A DNA stretch of 64,000 bases from NCBI GenBank assembly GCA_030530865.1, contig JAUMUC010000004.1:1-64000 (forward strand), read 5' to 3'. The stretch is from Lactobacillus sp. (lineage in GTDB: Bacteria; Bacillota; Bacilli; Lactobacillales; Lactobacillaceae). A program made the position numbers and the translations under genes. Below are positions 55,699 to 64,000 of this stretch, in pieces (within the stretch, counting starts at the first letter, position 1; each line of letters begins with the position of its first letter). Under the pieces are notes generated by a model that saw only the letters and a list, made by a program, of their open reading frames with translations, made no database searches and had not been told where the DNA came from.

Positions 55699-57063
55699 TT
55701 ATCTTAAGCGATCGACAACTTCTTCAAGATGCATACCATGTGAACCTTTAACAAGGACAATGTCATCCGGCTTGATCGCTTCTTCTAGGTCACTAATCAT
55801 CTTTTGCTTTTCATCAACAGCATAATAGTGAACCATATCTTTGTATCTATCTTTAAGCACATCGTAAAGGTGCTTCATTTCATCCCCATATAAGAACACT
55901 TCTTGGAGGCTTTCTGGATCTAAGCTATCGGCCAAGCCTTCATGCAATTCTTGACTCTTAGAACCTAATTCTAGCATATCTCCTAGCACAACAATTCTCT
56001 TACCTGTGCCAGTTAATTCGATTTGGCTAAAAGTATTTAAAACTGCTTTAACAGCAGTAGGGTTAGAGTTATAAACATCACTCATGATGTCTTCTCCAGC
56101 ATCCCCTTTTTCCCATTCCATTCGATTGGCAGTTGGTTTAAACGAATTCAAAGCACTCGCAATTTCGTCATCAGGTACACCAAAATGACGTCCGACAGCA
56201 ATCGCTGCCATTGCATTGGCAACATTGTGCTTACCAATCATTGGAATTGAGAATTTTTGATCACTACCATTAACCTTAAATGATGCATGGCGTTTATAGC
56301 TGTGATAATCGTCTGTCCAAATATCGTCAGCTTCATTAAAACCAAAACTAACTTTTTGTTGAGAAAGCTTAGCACTTCTTTCAACAAGTAATGGTTCATC
56401 ACCGTTATAAATTAAGGCACCATCTTCTTTTAAGTGATTGGTAATTTCCATTTTGGCATCAGCAATCTTATCTCTTGAGCCAAAGAACTCAATATGTGCT
56501 TCACCAATCATGGTAATTACGGTCACATCTGGATGAGTCATGTTAGACAAAAAGTCCAATTGTCCAGCATGATCCATTCCCATTTCTAAAACAATAATTT
56601 CAGTCAATGGCTTCATTTCCAAAATGGTCATTGGAACACCAATTTCATTATTGAAATTAGCTTGTGTCTTGTAGACATTGAATCTCTTAGATAAAACTGC
56701 AGCTACCATGTCTTTCGTAGTTGTTTTACCGTTAGATCCGGTAATGCCTACTACAGTTGGATTAACCTTTTTTAAGTAGCAAACTGCTAATTCTTGTAAA
56801 GCTGTCAATGGATCATCAACTTCTAAGATAGCAATATTATCAGGTTTATTAGGGTGTCCTTTTTGCCAAAAAGTTGCGACTGCACCATGGGCAATTGTAC
56901 TTTCAACAAAATCATGTCCATCACGTTCACCGACTAATGGCACAAATAATGAGCCTTCGGTGATCTTTCTAGAGTCAAAAGAAACAGATGAAACAACAGT
57001 ATCTTCATTTCCTTGGCACGTAATGTTTAAAGCTTTGGCAATTTCTGCCAGTTGCATTTTCAT
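55699..57063 (-). CDS. murF: UDP-MurNAc-tripeptide--D-Ala-D-Ala ligase
   Basis: The 454-residue Mur ligase adds D-Ala-D-Ala to the muramyl tripeptide, using ATP. The P-loop GITGSNGKTTTKD (about 107-119), the central MGMDHAGQ region and the C-terminal domain ending KGSHGMHLEEVVDRL are visible. It has a promoter of its own at 57123-57096 (TTGCAG-16-TATAAT). In lactobacilli the product is D-Ala-D-Lac in vancomycin-resistant species; specificity cannot be told here. Confidence 0.96.
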   Translation of the reverse strand: MKMQLAEIAKALNITCQGNEDTVVSSVSFDSRKITEGSLFVPLVGERDGHDFVESTIAHGAVATFWQKGHPNKPDNIAILEVDDPLTALQELAVCYLKKVNPTVVGITGSNGKTTTKDMVAAVLSKRFNVYKTQANFNNEIGVPMTILEMKPLTEIIVLEMGMDHAGQLDFLSNMTHPDVTVITMIGEAHIEFFGSRDKIADAKMEITNHLKEDGALIYNGDEPLLVERSAKLSQQKVSFGFNEADDIWTDDYHSYKRHASFKVNGSDQKFSIPMIGKHNVANAMAAIAVGRHFGVPDDEIASALNSFKPTANRMEWEKGDAGEDIMSDVYNSNPTAVKAVLNTFSQIELTGTGKRIVVLGDMLELGSKSQELHEGLADSLDPESLQEVFLYGDEMKHLYDVLKDRYKDMVHYYAVDEKQKMISDLEEAIKPDDIVLVKGSHGMHLEEVVDRLR

Positions 57064-57095
57064 TAATAGTACTCCTCTAATGTGGTCAATAATTC

Positions 57096-57123
57096 ATTAT
57101 ACGGACTTTTACTAGAACTGCAA
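57096..57123 (-). promoter_or_regulatory. Promoter of murF
   Basis: On the minus strand, -35 TTGCAG (57123-57118) and a perfect -10 TATAAT (57101-57096) are 16 bases apart. Confidence 0.75.
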
Positions 57124-57135
57124 AGGTCCATTAAG

Positions 57136-57161
57136 TAAAAAGCAGCCCGCATGGGACTGCC
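57136..57161 (-). terminator. Terminator of rpmE2
   Basis: The minus-strand hairpin GCAGTCCC-ATGC-GGGCTGC (one bulged T) is followed by five T. Confidence 0.75.
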
Positions 57162-57173
57162 CTTTCATAAAAA

Positions 57174-57422
57174 TTACTTGTTTGACAAACCGTACTTCTT
57201 GTTGAAACGTTCTACACGACCATCTGCAGCAGCAAACTTTTGCTTACCAGTGTAGAATGGGTGAGAATCTGAAGAAACTTCAATTCTAACTAATGGGTAT
57301 GTGTTACCTTCAAAGTCAACAGTTTCTTCTGAGTTTAAAGTTGAACCAGCTAAGAACTTAGCGCCAGTAGCTGAGTCCATAAATACAACTTGTCTGTATT
57401 CTGGATGAATATTTTGCTTCAT
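57174..57422 (-). CDS. rpmE2: Large-subunit ribosomal protein L31, type B
   Basis: The 82-residue protein lacks the Cys pairs of zinc-binding type A L31 and carries the type-B insertion ([20 protein letters not shown]). It sits at the subunit bridge. Type B is the zinc-independent variant, often made when zinc is scarce in Bacillus; no Zur box is evident here. It has a single-gene promoter and terminator. Confidence 0.97.
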   Translation of the reverse strand: MKQNIHPEYRQVVFMDSATGAKFLAGSTLNSEETVDFEGNTYPLVRIEVSSDSHPFYTGKQKFAAADGRVERFNKKYGLSNK

Positions 57423-57481
57423 AATTTTTCTCCTTTGCCATAACCATCTTTCAGGTCATAGATTAATCGATTAACTACAAT

Positions 57482-57510
57482 AGTTTAGCACAGAACTTTT
57501 TTAGAAACAA
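57482..57510 (-). promoter_or_regulatory. Promoter of rpmE2
   Basis: On the minus strand, -35 TTGTTT (57510-57505) and extended -10 TGC-TAAACT (box 57487-57482) are 17 bases apart. The leader can form a weak stem ATGACC/GGTTAT. Confidence 0.65.
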
Positions 57511-57538
57511 GTAAAGCCCACACAATTTTGTGTGAGCT
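57511..57538 (-). terminator. Imperfect terminator of the small antisense transcript
   Basis: The stem AGCTCACACAA / TTGTGTGGGCT on the minus strand (one G-U pair) is followed by TTTAC, a weak T-run. It lies downstream of the minus promoter at 57666. Confidence 0.5.
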
Positions 57539-57555
57539 TCAAGGGAGTTTATATA
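57528..57555 (+). promoter_or_regulatory. Predicted promoter of the small hydrophobic ORF
   Basis: -35 TTGTGT (57528-57533) and -10 TATATA (57550-57555) are 16 bases apart, 20 bases before the small ORF. Confidence 0.45.
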
Positions 57556-57574
57556 TATTGTATAGAGGAAAAAT

Positions 57575-57634
57575 ATGAAATCATTTGTTGTTCTACTGCT
57601 GTTTTATTCTATGGTCATCTCTCCTTTCGATTGA
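57575..57634 (+). CDS. Possible 19-residue hydrophobic peptide
   Basis: The ORF reads M-K-S-F-V-V-L-L-L-F-Y-S-M-V-I-S-P-F-D, a short membrane-spanning peptide with GAGG seven bases before the ATG. It lies in the only stretch over 300 bases without an annotated gene (57423-57743). A minus-strand transcript predicted from a TTGTTC/TATAGA promoter runs across it. The layout resembles type I toxin-antisense loci. The length is at the lower limit of what can be judged, and the minus strand offers only tiny frames. I do not recognise a family. Confidence 0.35.
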   Translation: MKSFVVLLLFYSMVISPFD

Positions 57635-57637
57635 TTG

Positions 57638-57666
57638 TCTATATATTACCCAGTAATTATGAACAA
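57638..57666 (-). promoter_or_regulatory. Predicted antisense promoter over the small ORF
   Basis: On the minus strand, -35 TTGTTC (57666-57661) and -10 TATAGA (57643-57638) are 17 bases apart. The RNA would start near the stop of the small ORF and carry AAAGGAG followed by a 4-codon frame. Confidence 0.5.
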
Positions 57667-57706
57667 TCTATGAAAAAGATTTGATGAATGCAAGAAAAAA
57701 GAGTAA

Positions 57707-57737
57707 ATAAAAAAATCAGACATTTTGTCTGATTTTT
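57707..57737. terminator. Bidirectional terminator next to murA
   Basis: Stem ATCAGACA-TTT-TGTCTGAT is flanked by five or more A and T. It ends murA and would end the plus-strand small RNA. Confidence 0.9.
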
Positions 57738-57743
57738 GACTAA

Positions 57744-59009
57744 TTACATATCTTCGATAGTGACATCGGCACCTAATTTTGTAAGTTTTTGAACAACACG
57801 ATCATAGCCACGCAAAATATTATCTGCATTTTCGATCACTGTTGTTCCTTCTGCATTTAAGCCGGCAATCATTAAGCAAGCACCAGCTCTAATTTCATCA
57901 GCAGTTACGGTTGTTCCTTTGAACTTCGTACCTGGATGAATCAAAATTATATTATTTTGAACATCAATATTAGCACCCATCTTCTTGAGTTCCGGAATAT
58001 GTCTGGTTCTACGTGGATAAATGCTATCGATGATTACACCTTCGCCATTTTTAGCTGTTAAAAGAAGTGGTGTGATTGGTTGTTGCAAGTCTGTCGCAAA
58101 TCCTGGATATGGATTGGTAGTGACCTGAACCATTTTTAAATCACCAGCTGGATAAACGAAGAGTGAATCTTCGTCGCTGTCAATGACAACACCCATTTCT
58201 TCAACTTTGGCAAGAAATGAATCTAAGTGTTCAATGATGACATTATGGATTCTAACTCCATTCCCAATCGTGGCAGCTAAAGCTACATATGTACCAGCTT
58301 CAATTCGATCAGGAATAATTGTGTGAGCCACATTAGCTTCTAATCTGGCTACCCCTTCGATTCTGATGGTATCTGTACCAGCACCTCTGATAACAGCCCC
58401 CATATTATTTAAGAAAATGGCTAAATCAACTATTTCTGGTTCTTTAGCTGCATTTCTAATAATTGTTTGACCATTAGCAGTTACGCTGGCCATCATAATA
58501 TTCATTGTTGCGCCAACTGATGGCATTCTAAGATCAATTTCAGCACCATGCAATCCTTCTTTAGGAGCAGTAATGCTAATTTGATCATGCTCATTCTTCA
58601 CAGTTGCGCCAAGCGCTTCAAAGCCTTTAATGTGTTGATCGATTGGTCTAGGACCAATGTCATCCCCACCTGGAAAGCCAACGGTTGCTTGTCCCAATCT
58701 TCCTAATAGCGCCCCCATAAAGTAATAAGAAGCGCGCAAACTCTTAACCTTTCCACTTGGCAAAGGGCTCAAAGTAATATTAGTTGGGTCAATCTTTAAA
58801 GTAGTTTCTTTAAAGCTACAAGCAACATTCATTTCGGAAAGCAAATCCATCAAATTATCTACATCAGCGATTCGAGGAACACATTCCAAAGTTACCGGAG
58901 TCCTAGACAAAATAGCAGCAGGAACAAGTGCTACTGTTGAGTTTTTGGCTCCGCCAATCCACACGTCACCTTCTAAAGGCTTCCCACCATGAATAATCAT
59001 TTGTTTCAT
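57744..59009 (-). CDS. murA: UDP-N-acetylglucosamine 1-carboxyvinyltransferase, Asp at the fosfomycin-target position
   Basis: The 421-residue enzyme performs the first committed step of peptidoglycan synthesis, transferring enolpyruvate from PEP to UDP-GlcNAc. K-N is at 22-23 in GGAKNS and the C-terminal half is intact. The loop that holds the catalytic Cys115 of E. coli (PGG-C-TIG) reads PGG-D-DIG here (Asp116). Cys-to-Asp MurA enzymes are active but not alkylated by fosfomycin. A promoter precedes the gene. Confidence 0.95.
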   Translation of the reverse strand: MKQMIIHGGKPLEGDVWIGGAKNSTVALVPAAILSRTPVTLECVPRIADVDNLMDLLSEMNVACSFKETTLKIDPTNITLSPLPSGKVKSLRASYYFMGALLGRLGQATVGFPGGDDIGPRPIDQHIKGFEALGATVKNEHDQISITAPKEGLHGAEIDLRMPSVGATMNIMMASVTANGQTIIRNAAKEPEIVDLAIFLNNMGAVIRGAGTDTIRIEGVARLEANVAHTIIPDRIEAGTYVALAATIGNGVRIHNVIIEHLDSFLAKVEEMGVVIDSDEDSLFVYPAGDLKMVQVTTNPYPGFATDLQQPITPLLLTAKNGEGVIIDSIYPRRTRHIPELKKMGANIDVQNNIILIHPGTKFKGTTVTADEIRAGACLMIAGLNAEGTTVIENADNILRGYDRVVQKLTKLGADVTIEDM

Positions 59010-59047
59010 AGCAAAAATTCCTTTACTTTAATTCCAATATCATTCAT

Positions 59048-59076
59048 ATATTACGGGAATTCTCGCAAAAAAACAA
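59048..59076 (-). promoter_or_regulatory. Promoter of murA
   Basis: On the minus strand, -35 TTGTTT (59076-59071) and -10 TAATAT (59053-59048) are 17 bases apart. Confidence 0.65.
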
Positions 59077-59081
59077 GTTTA

Positions 59082-60701
59082 TTAGAATTTATCTTCAGCT
59101 AAGCCACTGGCAGCGCCAATAAATCCTTTGAACAATCCTTCAGGGCGATCAGGACGTGATAAAAATTCTGGGTGGTATTGTGCTGCAACAAAGAATTTCT
59201 TCTTCGTAATTTCAACGATTTCCACCAAACGATTATCAGGACTTACGCCTGAGAAAGTCATGCCTGCTTTTTCAAAAGCTTCACGGTACTTATTATTAAA
59301 TTCGTAACGGTGACGGTGACGTTCTTGAATGACATCTTGGTTGTCATAAACTTCTTTAGCCTTAGTATTGTCCTTCAAGCTACATGGGTACAAACCTAAA
59401 CGTAAAGTTCCCCCGATGTTTTCGTTGTCACGTTTGTCGGCCATGATATCGATAATTCCGTTTTTGGCATCGCTTTTAGCTTCAGTTGTATGTGCATCTT
59501 CTAAGTTCAAGACATTTCTAGCAAATTCAACTGATGCCATTTGCATACCTAAGCAAATTCCTAAGAATGGCAAATCGTGTTCACGAGCATATTTGATACT
59601 TGTGATCATTCCTTCTAATCCACGGATTCCAAAACCACCTGGAACAATTAAACCATCAGTATTGCCTAAAATTTCAGCAACATTATCTTCAGTAATGTCT
59701 TCAGCTTTAACTTTTTCAACTTCAATCTTAGTGTTGTAAAGGTAACCAGCATGTTGTAAAGCATCAGTGACTGAGATGTAAGCATCTTCTAATTCAACAT
59801 ACTTACCAACTAAAGTGATTTTGGTAGTGTACTTCAAGTTCTTAGCACGTTCGTCCAAGCTCTTCCATGCTTCCATATCAGCAGCTGGCTTAGGACTTTC
59901 TAAGTGCAAGTAATCACAGACAATTTGATCCATGTGTTGATCTTGGAAAGAAAGTGGTAAATCAAACAATGATGGGACATCGATTGATTCCATGATTCTT
60001 TCAACTGGCACATCAGTGAAAGTAGAAATTTTATCCTTAAGTGATTGAGGCACTGACTTTTCTGCACGCAAAACCAACATATTTGGTGTGATACCAATTG
60101 AACGAAGTGTAGCAACTGAGTGTTGAGTTGGCTTTGTCTTCATTTCGTGAGCAGCGTGTAAGTATGGCAATAAAGTACAGTGAATGTACATTACATTATC
60201 TTCACCAACATCACGTTTCATTTGACGAATTGCTTCCATGAATGGAGTTGATTCGATATCACCTACAGTACCACCGATTTCAGTAATAATAACGTCTGAA
60301 TCAGTTGTTAAAGCTGCACGCATGATCTTTTGCTTAATCATGTCAGTGATGTGTGGAATAACTTGAACAGTACCACCGTTGTAGTCACCGCGACGTTCTT
60401 TTTCAAGTACTTCTTTGTAAATCTTACCAGTAGTCACATTAGAATACTTGCTAGTTCTAACGTCAACAATTCTTTCATAGTGACCTAAGTCTAAGTCAGC
60501 TTCTGTACCATCATCAGTAACATATACTTCACCGTGTTGGTATGGGCTCATTGTGCCTGGGTCAATGTTAATATATGGGTCAAATTTTTGCATCGTAACT
60601 TTTAGGCCACGATTTTTAAGTAAACGTCCCAAACAAGAAGCAGTAATTCCTTTTCCTAATGAAGAAACTACACCACCTGTTACAAAGATATATTTAGTCA
60701 T
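59082..60701 (-). CDS. pyrG: CTP synthase
   Basis: The 539-residue enzyme starts at the ATG at 60701 (AAAGGAG upstream); the longer frame runs back into the regulatory leader. The N-terminal synthetase domain opens [17 protein letters not shown]. The C-terminal glutamine amidotransferase domain holds GICLGMQ with the nucleophile Cys. It converts UTP to CTP. The leader has a GGGC transcription start and a terminator directly upstream, the arrangement of CTP-sensed attenuation. It follows rpoE without its own terminator between. Confidence 0.97.
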   Translation of the reverse strand: MTKYIFVTGGVVSSLGKGITASCLGRLLKNRGLKVTMQKFDPYINIDPGTMSPYQHGEVYVTDDGTEADLDLGHYERIVDVRTSKYSNVTTGKIYKEVLEKERRGDYNGGTVQVIPHITDMIKQKIMRAALTTDSDVIITEIGGTVGDIESTPFMEAIRQMKRDVGEDNVMYIHCTLLPYLHAAHEMKTKPTQHSVATLRSIGITPNMLVLRAEKSVPQSLKDKISTFTDVPVERIMESIDVPSLFDLPLSFQDQHMDQIVCDYLHLESPKPAADMEAWKSLDERAKNLKYTTKITLVGKYVELEDAYISVTDALQHAGYLYNTKIEVEKVKAEDITEDNVAEILGNTDGLIVPGGFGIRGLEGMITSIKYAREHDLPFLGICLGMQMASVEFARNVLNLEDAHTTEAKSDAKNGIIDIMADKRDNENIGGTLRLGLYPCSLKDNTKAKEVYDNQDVIQERHRHRYEFNNKYREAFEKAGMTFSGVSPDNRLVEIVEITKKKFFVAAQYHPEFLSRPDRPEGLFKGFIGAASGLAEDKF

Positions 60702-60721
60702 TTTTCGCTCCTTTATAAAAC

Positions 60722-60746
60722 AAAAAAAGCTCCCTAATTGGGAGCT
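60722..60746 (-). terminator. pyrG: pyrG leader attenuator
   Basis: The minus-strand hairpin AGCTCCC-AATTA-GGGAGCT plus seven T lies between the GGGC start and the pyrG ribosome site. The C-rich 5' arm could pair with extra G residues added at the transcript start. Confidence 0.88.
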
Positions 60747-60764
60747 AAACGCACATAGGGTGCC

Positions 60765-60801
60765 CAAGTAAAATACTATCGACTTTCGACTATTAAGTCA
60801 A
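60765..60801 (-). promoter_or_regulatory. pyrG promoter with GGGC start
   Basis: On the minus strand, -35 TTGACT (60801-60796) and -10 TAGTAT (60778-60773) are 17 bases apart. Seven bases later the initial transcribed sequence is GGGCACCC (first G at 60765). Confidence 0.85.
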
Positions 60802-60806
60802 GTTTA

Positions 60807-61355
60807 TTATTCGTCTTCGTCGTCATCGTCTGATAATGAACTTAATTGACCTTCAATTCCGTCTGGCAATGAGTCGTCATCATCTTCATTGTCTTCATCG
60901 TAATCGTAGTCATCTTTGTCATCATCGTCTAAGTCATCATCAGTTGATGATAAATCATCGTCTTCTGGATCATCGTTATCGTAATCGATAATATCATCAT
61001 CACCAGTTGAAGCTAAGAATGCATTAACCTTCTTGTGGTGCTTCTTAACTTTAGCTTCGTCTTCATCATCTTCTGGGTGGTTAACTTCTTCATCAACAGA
61101 TTCGTATGGGAACCAATTTCTTAATGCCCAAACGTTGTCACCCATGGAGATGAATTGACCATCGGTGTTCATATCTGTATAGAATTGTGGTAAACGTTCA
61201 CGAATTTCTTCATCGCTTTTACCTAAATATTGTTGAATTTCGTTAACAATATCAGCAAAGGCCATTCTCTTACCATTATCTTCAAGAATAGCTCTAGCAA
61301 CATCAATCATTGATAATTCGTGACGGTTTTTACCTTCAAAATCCTTTAATCCCAC
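60807..61355 (-). CDS. rpoE: RNA polymerase delta subunit
   Basis: The 182-residue protein has a folded N-terminal half (about 1-90: LSMIDVARAILEDNG, ALRNWFPYE) and a very long acidic Asp/Glu tail (about 100-182), which is how delta is built. It raises promoter selectivity and recycling of polymerase in Gram-positives. It starts at GTG (61355) after GAGAGG. Its gene adjoins pyrG as in Bacillus, and its end is close to the pyrG promoter. Confidence 0.95.
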   Translation of the reverse strand: MGLKDFEGKNRHELSMIDVARAILEDNGKRMAFADIVNEIQQYLGKSDEEIRERLPQFYTDMNTDGQFISMGDNVWALRNWFPYESVDEEVNHPEDDEDEAKVKKHHKKVNAFLASTGDDDIIDYDNDDPEDDDLSSTDDDLDDDDKDDYDYDEDNEDDDDSLPDGIEGQLSSLSDDDDEDE

Positions 61356-61401
61356 AACTGCTACCTCTCTTTTCCAGTATCTATACTATTTTACTTACCT
61401 T

Positions 61402-61824
61402 TTACTTAAATTGCAACGTGACCTCATAATTACCAACTAAGTATAGCCCAGTATACAGGTTATATTCAATATATACGTGCTTTTTCCCGATATCTATTTT
61501 TTTGCACAAACTGGATAGGTCCATTTCTCGGCCAGCTGCCACTACTTTGCAACTAGCTTTTTCATCAAGATTCAAGCGTAATAATGAATAATTGTGACGA
61601 TCGCTACTGCGTTTTAATAAAATCCGATCTGGCTTAGCCATCATTTCAACATGAATGTCGGGAGATTCATCATAGCGGACCTTAATGGCATGCTCTGACT
61701 TTTCCAATTCGCATTCACCTGAATAACTGAATGTCTCGGATTCATTTTCTTGTGTAATTTTACTAATTAATTCGTATTTCGAAGTTCGCAATCCAATTAC
61801 CCTTACTATCTTTTTATCCTGCAA
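61402..61824 (-). CDS. DUF1934 family protein (YwiB-like)
   Basis: The 140-residue beta-rich protein shows the DUF1934 pattern (YSGECELEKSEHAIKVRYDE and YEVTLQFK at the end). The fold is calycin-like; the function is unknown. Its neighbour is rpoE, as in related lactobacilli. The start is doubtful: TTG 61824 is taken, but TTG 61791 with AAGGG upstream is also possible. Confidence 0.75.
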   Translation of the reverse strand: MQDKKIVRVIGLRTSKYELISKITQENESETFSYSGECELEKSEHAIKVRYDESPDIHVEMMAKPDRILLKRSSDRHNYSLLRLNLDEKASCKVVAAGREMDLSSLCKKIDIGKKHVYIEYNLYTGLYLVGNYEVTLQFK

Positions 61825-61826
61825 GT

Positions 61827-61854
61827 TTGTTATAATTCTAGTATATTGTATAGT
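61827..61854 (+). promoter_or_regulatory. Predicted promoter of the HD-domain gene
   Basis: -35 TTGTTA (61827-61832) and -10 TATAGT (61849-61854) are 16 bases apart, 37 bases before the ATG. An extended -10 TGT-TATAAT overlaps the -35. Confidence 0.6.
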
Positions 61855-61891
61855 ATTTTGACTAAAAAATTAATTAATTTGAGGTTTTCTC

Positions 61892-63226
61892 ATGAAAAAA
61901 TTTACCAGTCCAAAATTAGCTAAAAAAGTCATCTTAAGAGATCCAGTACACGGAACTATTTCGATTACTGATCAAGTCGTGTTTGATATCTTACAATCAC
62001 GCGAATTCCAAAGACTTCGTCGAATTAAGCAATTAGGACCTATCGCCTTTGTTTTTCCAGGGGCTACTCACACGCGTTTTGAACACAATTTGGGTGTTTA
62101 CGAACTAACTCGTCGAATCTGCGATACTTTTGAAGAAAAATATGCCGGTGAAGATGAAAATCTTTGGAATCCAGATAATCGCTTGTTAGTTGAAGTTGCT
62201 GGTCTTTTGCACGACTTGGGTCATGGACCTTATTCACATACTTTCGAGCACTTATTTGGAACAAATCACGAATTAATGGGACAAAAAATTATCTTAGATC
62301 CCAGAACTGAAGTTAATCAAGCTTTATTAAAAGTTGATCCAGAATTTCCAAAGGCGGTCGCCAGTGTCATTGCCAAAACTTATCCTGATCCTAAAGTGGT
62401 CAAGATGATTTCTAGCCAAGCCGACGCTGACCGAATGGATTATCTACAAAGAGACGCCTATTATACTGGCGTGAGCTACGGTAGTTTCGATATGTCACGG
62501 ATCTTACAAGTTATCCGCCCATATAAAGATGGAATTTGTTTTACTGAAAATGGGATGCATGCGGTTGAAGACTATATTGTTAGTCGCTACCAAATGTATC
62601 AACAAGTTTATTTCCACAAAGTTGGTCGCTCAACTGAAGTTATTTTGCACCACCTTTTAGAAAGAGCCAAAAAGGACTACGAAGAAGGTATAATTATGGC
62701 CACGCCAAGCCTGGCAGCCTTTTTGGAAGGAAAATGGGATTTAACTGATTATCTTGATTTAAACGATGGCGTCATGGAAACCAACTTCACCATGTGGACT
62801 CATGCTAAAGATCCAATTTTAGCTGATTTAGCCAGTCGCTATCTTTTCAGAAAGCCATTAACCAGTGTCAAAGTTGTTGGTGATAAGAAGAAATTGGTCA
62901 CAAAATTAAAGAGCTTAATTGAAGAAGCCGGATTCGATCCAGCATACTACACTGCCATCAATTCAATGTTTGACCAACCTTACGATGCCTACAAGCCAAC
63001 TGGTAAAAATGCGAATAGCCAAATCGAAATCATGGAAGATGATGGTACTTTGATCGAACTATCAAAGATGAGTCCGCTTGTTGAAGCACTAGACGGAACC
63101 CTGCAAGGTGATGAACGCTTTTACTTTCCTAAAACTATGCTGGGTAGTGAAAATGATCCGCAAATTTTTGAACCAATTTACCGGCAATTCCAAGAACATG
63201 TTCATAATGGCTACTTAGTAGAATAA
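61892..63226 (+). CDS. HD-domain phosphohydrolase (YwfO-like)
   Basis: The 444-residue metal-dependent phosphohydrolase has the HD residues in FEHNLGVYEL and LLHDLGHGPYSHTFEH (about residues 75-130). The N-terminal VHGTISITDQV and the later HxxxD block also fit the dNTPase/SAMHD1-like class seen in YwfO. Substrates could be dNTPs or nucleotides; not settled. GAGG precedes the ATG. It is convergent with prs across a bidirectional terminator. Confidence 0.85.
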   Translation: MKKFTSPKLAKKVILRDPVHGTISITDQVVFDILQSREFQRLRRIKQLGPIAFVFPGATHTRFEHNLGVYELTRRICDTFEEKYAGEDENLWNPDNRLLVEVAGLLHDLGHGPYSHTFEHLFGTNHELMGQKIILDPRTEVNQALLKVDPEFPKAVASVIAKTYPDPKVVKMISSQADADRMDYLQRDAYYTGVSYGSFDMSRILQVIRPYKDGICFTENGMHAVEDYIVSRYQMYQQVYFHKVGRSTEVILHHLLERAKKDYEEGIIMATPSLAAFLEGKWDLTDYLDLNDGVMETNFTMWTHAKDPILADLASRYLFRKPLTSVKVVGDKKKLVTKLKSLIEEAGFDPAYYTAINSMFDQPYDAYKPTGKNANSQIEIMEDDGTLIELSKMSPLVEALDGTLQGDERFYFPKTMLGSENDPQIFEPIYRQFQEHVHNGYLVE

Positions 63227-63253
63227 AAAAGACCTGAATTTCAGGTCTTTTTT
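63225..63253. terminator. Bidirectional terminator (HD gene / prs)
   Basis: Stem GACCTGA-ATT-TCAGGTC is flanked by A and T runs. Confidence 0.92.
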
Positions 63254-63262
63254 ATTTATCAA

Positions 63263-64000
63263 TTATTTTTCTGCTTCATAACGAGTGTTAAACAAAGGAC
63301 TTAATGCCTTGTGATCTTGGATTGCCATAATTGCATCCCCCATCAAAGGAGCAACTGAAACTAATTCAGTCTTATCCAATTGCTTCTCAGCTGGTTGATT
63401 AATTGAGTCAGTCAAGATCAAGCTCTTAATTACTGAGTTATTCAAACGTTCAGTAGCTGGTCCAGATAAAACAGCGTGAGTTGCTGAAGCGTAAACTTCA
63501 GTCGCACCAGCATCTTTAAGTGCTTGAGCAGCTAAAGTAATAGTACCAGCGGTGTCAATCATATCGTCGATAATGATGGCACGCTTGCCCTTAACATCAC
63601 CAATGATGTTCATAACTTCGGCAACATTTGCCTTAGGGCGACGCTTATCAACAATTGCAATTGGAGTGTGCATAAATTCAGCAAGCTTTCTTGCTCTAGT
63701 TACCCCACCGTGGTCAGGTGAAACAACTACTGCGTCTTTGTTAAGACCATGTGATAAAAAGTAGTCTGCTAATAGAGGTGCTCCCATCAAGTTATCAACT
63801 GGAATATCGAAGAAACCTTGAATTTGAGGAGCATGCAAGTCAAGTGATAATACACGGTGGGCACCAGCTGCTTGAAGCATATCTGCAACTAACTTAGCAG
63901 TAATTGGTTCACGAGCTTGTGTCTTACGGTCTTGACGTGCATATCCGTAATAAGGCATCACAATGTTAACTGTCTTGGCACTTGCTCTACGCATCGCATC
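63263..64000 (-). CDS. prs: Ribose-phosphate pyrophosphokinase, 5' end outside window
   Basis: About 245 C-terminal residues are visible. They contain [11 protein letters not shown], the [21 protein letters not shown] region and the PRPP loop [12 protein letters not shown]. The enzyme makes PRPP from ribose-5-phosphate and ATP for nucleotide, His and Trp synthesis. The reading frame is open to the window edge (the codons before MRRASA continue as D-A), so the start lies beyond 64000. Confidence 0.96.
   Translation of the reverse strand, partial: DAMRRASAKTVNIVMPYYGYARQDRKTQAREPITAKLVADMLQAAGAHRVLSLDLHAPQIQGFFDIPVDNLMGAPLLADYFLSHGLNKDAVVVSPDHGGVTRARKLAEFMHTPIAIVDKRRPKANVAEVMNIIGDVKGKRAIIIDDMIDTAGTITLAAQALKDAGATEVYASATHAVLSGPATERLNNSVIKSLILTDSINQPAEKQLDKTELVSVAPLMGDAIMAIQDHKALSPLFNTRYEAEK

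Overview
The window is AT-rich, low-GC Gram-positive DNA. It fits the genus Lactobacillus in the narrow sense (delbrueckii/acidophilus clade). The pointers are an aggregation-promoting-factor (Apf) surface protein, two wall hydrolases carrying S-layer-associated (SLAP) C-terminal domains, a SEC10/PgrA-type secreted protein, rpoB-rpoC directly downstream of clpC, and a str operon of rpsL-rpsG-fusA without tuf. The species cannot be named from the sequence alone. I see no insertion sequence, prophage, CRISPR array or rRNA. Most genes lie on the minus strand.

Layout. 1-2820: tail of a tRNA-Gln, a histidine phosphatase, a SEC10/PgrA protein, Apf and tRNA-Thr. 2857-6790: galE and two tandem amino acid permeases on the plus strand. 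6794-10524: a TetR repressor and an MMPL exporter, with a clear autoregulatory operator. 10537-12230: an exported SxxK protein and CorA. 12237-18991: a UgpABCE-like ABC transporter operon with two lipoprotein binding proteins and an embedded MBL/beta-CASP-like hydrolase. 19014-25268: ribokinase, a lipoprotein, a cation/proton antiporter and two wall hydrolases. One of these hydrolases is split from its SLAP anchor by a one-base frameshift at an A9 run. 25349-30256: glyA, the str operon and a minimal prepilin-peptidase-like protein.

30261-40245: rpoB-rpoC and clpC. 40252-51926: a long housekeeping series pth-mfd-rqcP-divIC-S1 protein-tilS-ftsH-hslO-dusB-lysS-tRNA-Gly. 51967-57161: a CBS/ACT protein (plus strand), then acpS-alr, cshA and murF. 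57174-64000: rpmE2, a possible small-peptide/antisense locus, murA, rpoE-pyrG with an attenuator, a DUF1934 protein, an HD-domain phosphohydrolase and a partial prs.

The core of the window is transcription, translation, tRNA modification and wall synthesis. Cell-surface and transport genes are interspersed. The items most worth a second look are the A9 frameshift separating an autolysin from its anchor, the rpoBC promoter inside clpC followed by a leader with a terminator hairpin, the MurA Cys-to-Asp substitution expected to give fosfomycin insensitivity, the GGGC-start pyrG attenuator, the double TetR operator, and the small-ORF locus at 57511-57740. Promoters and terminators below were found by eye and are predictions.
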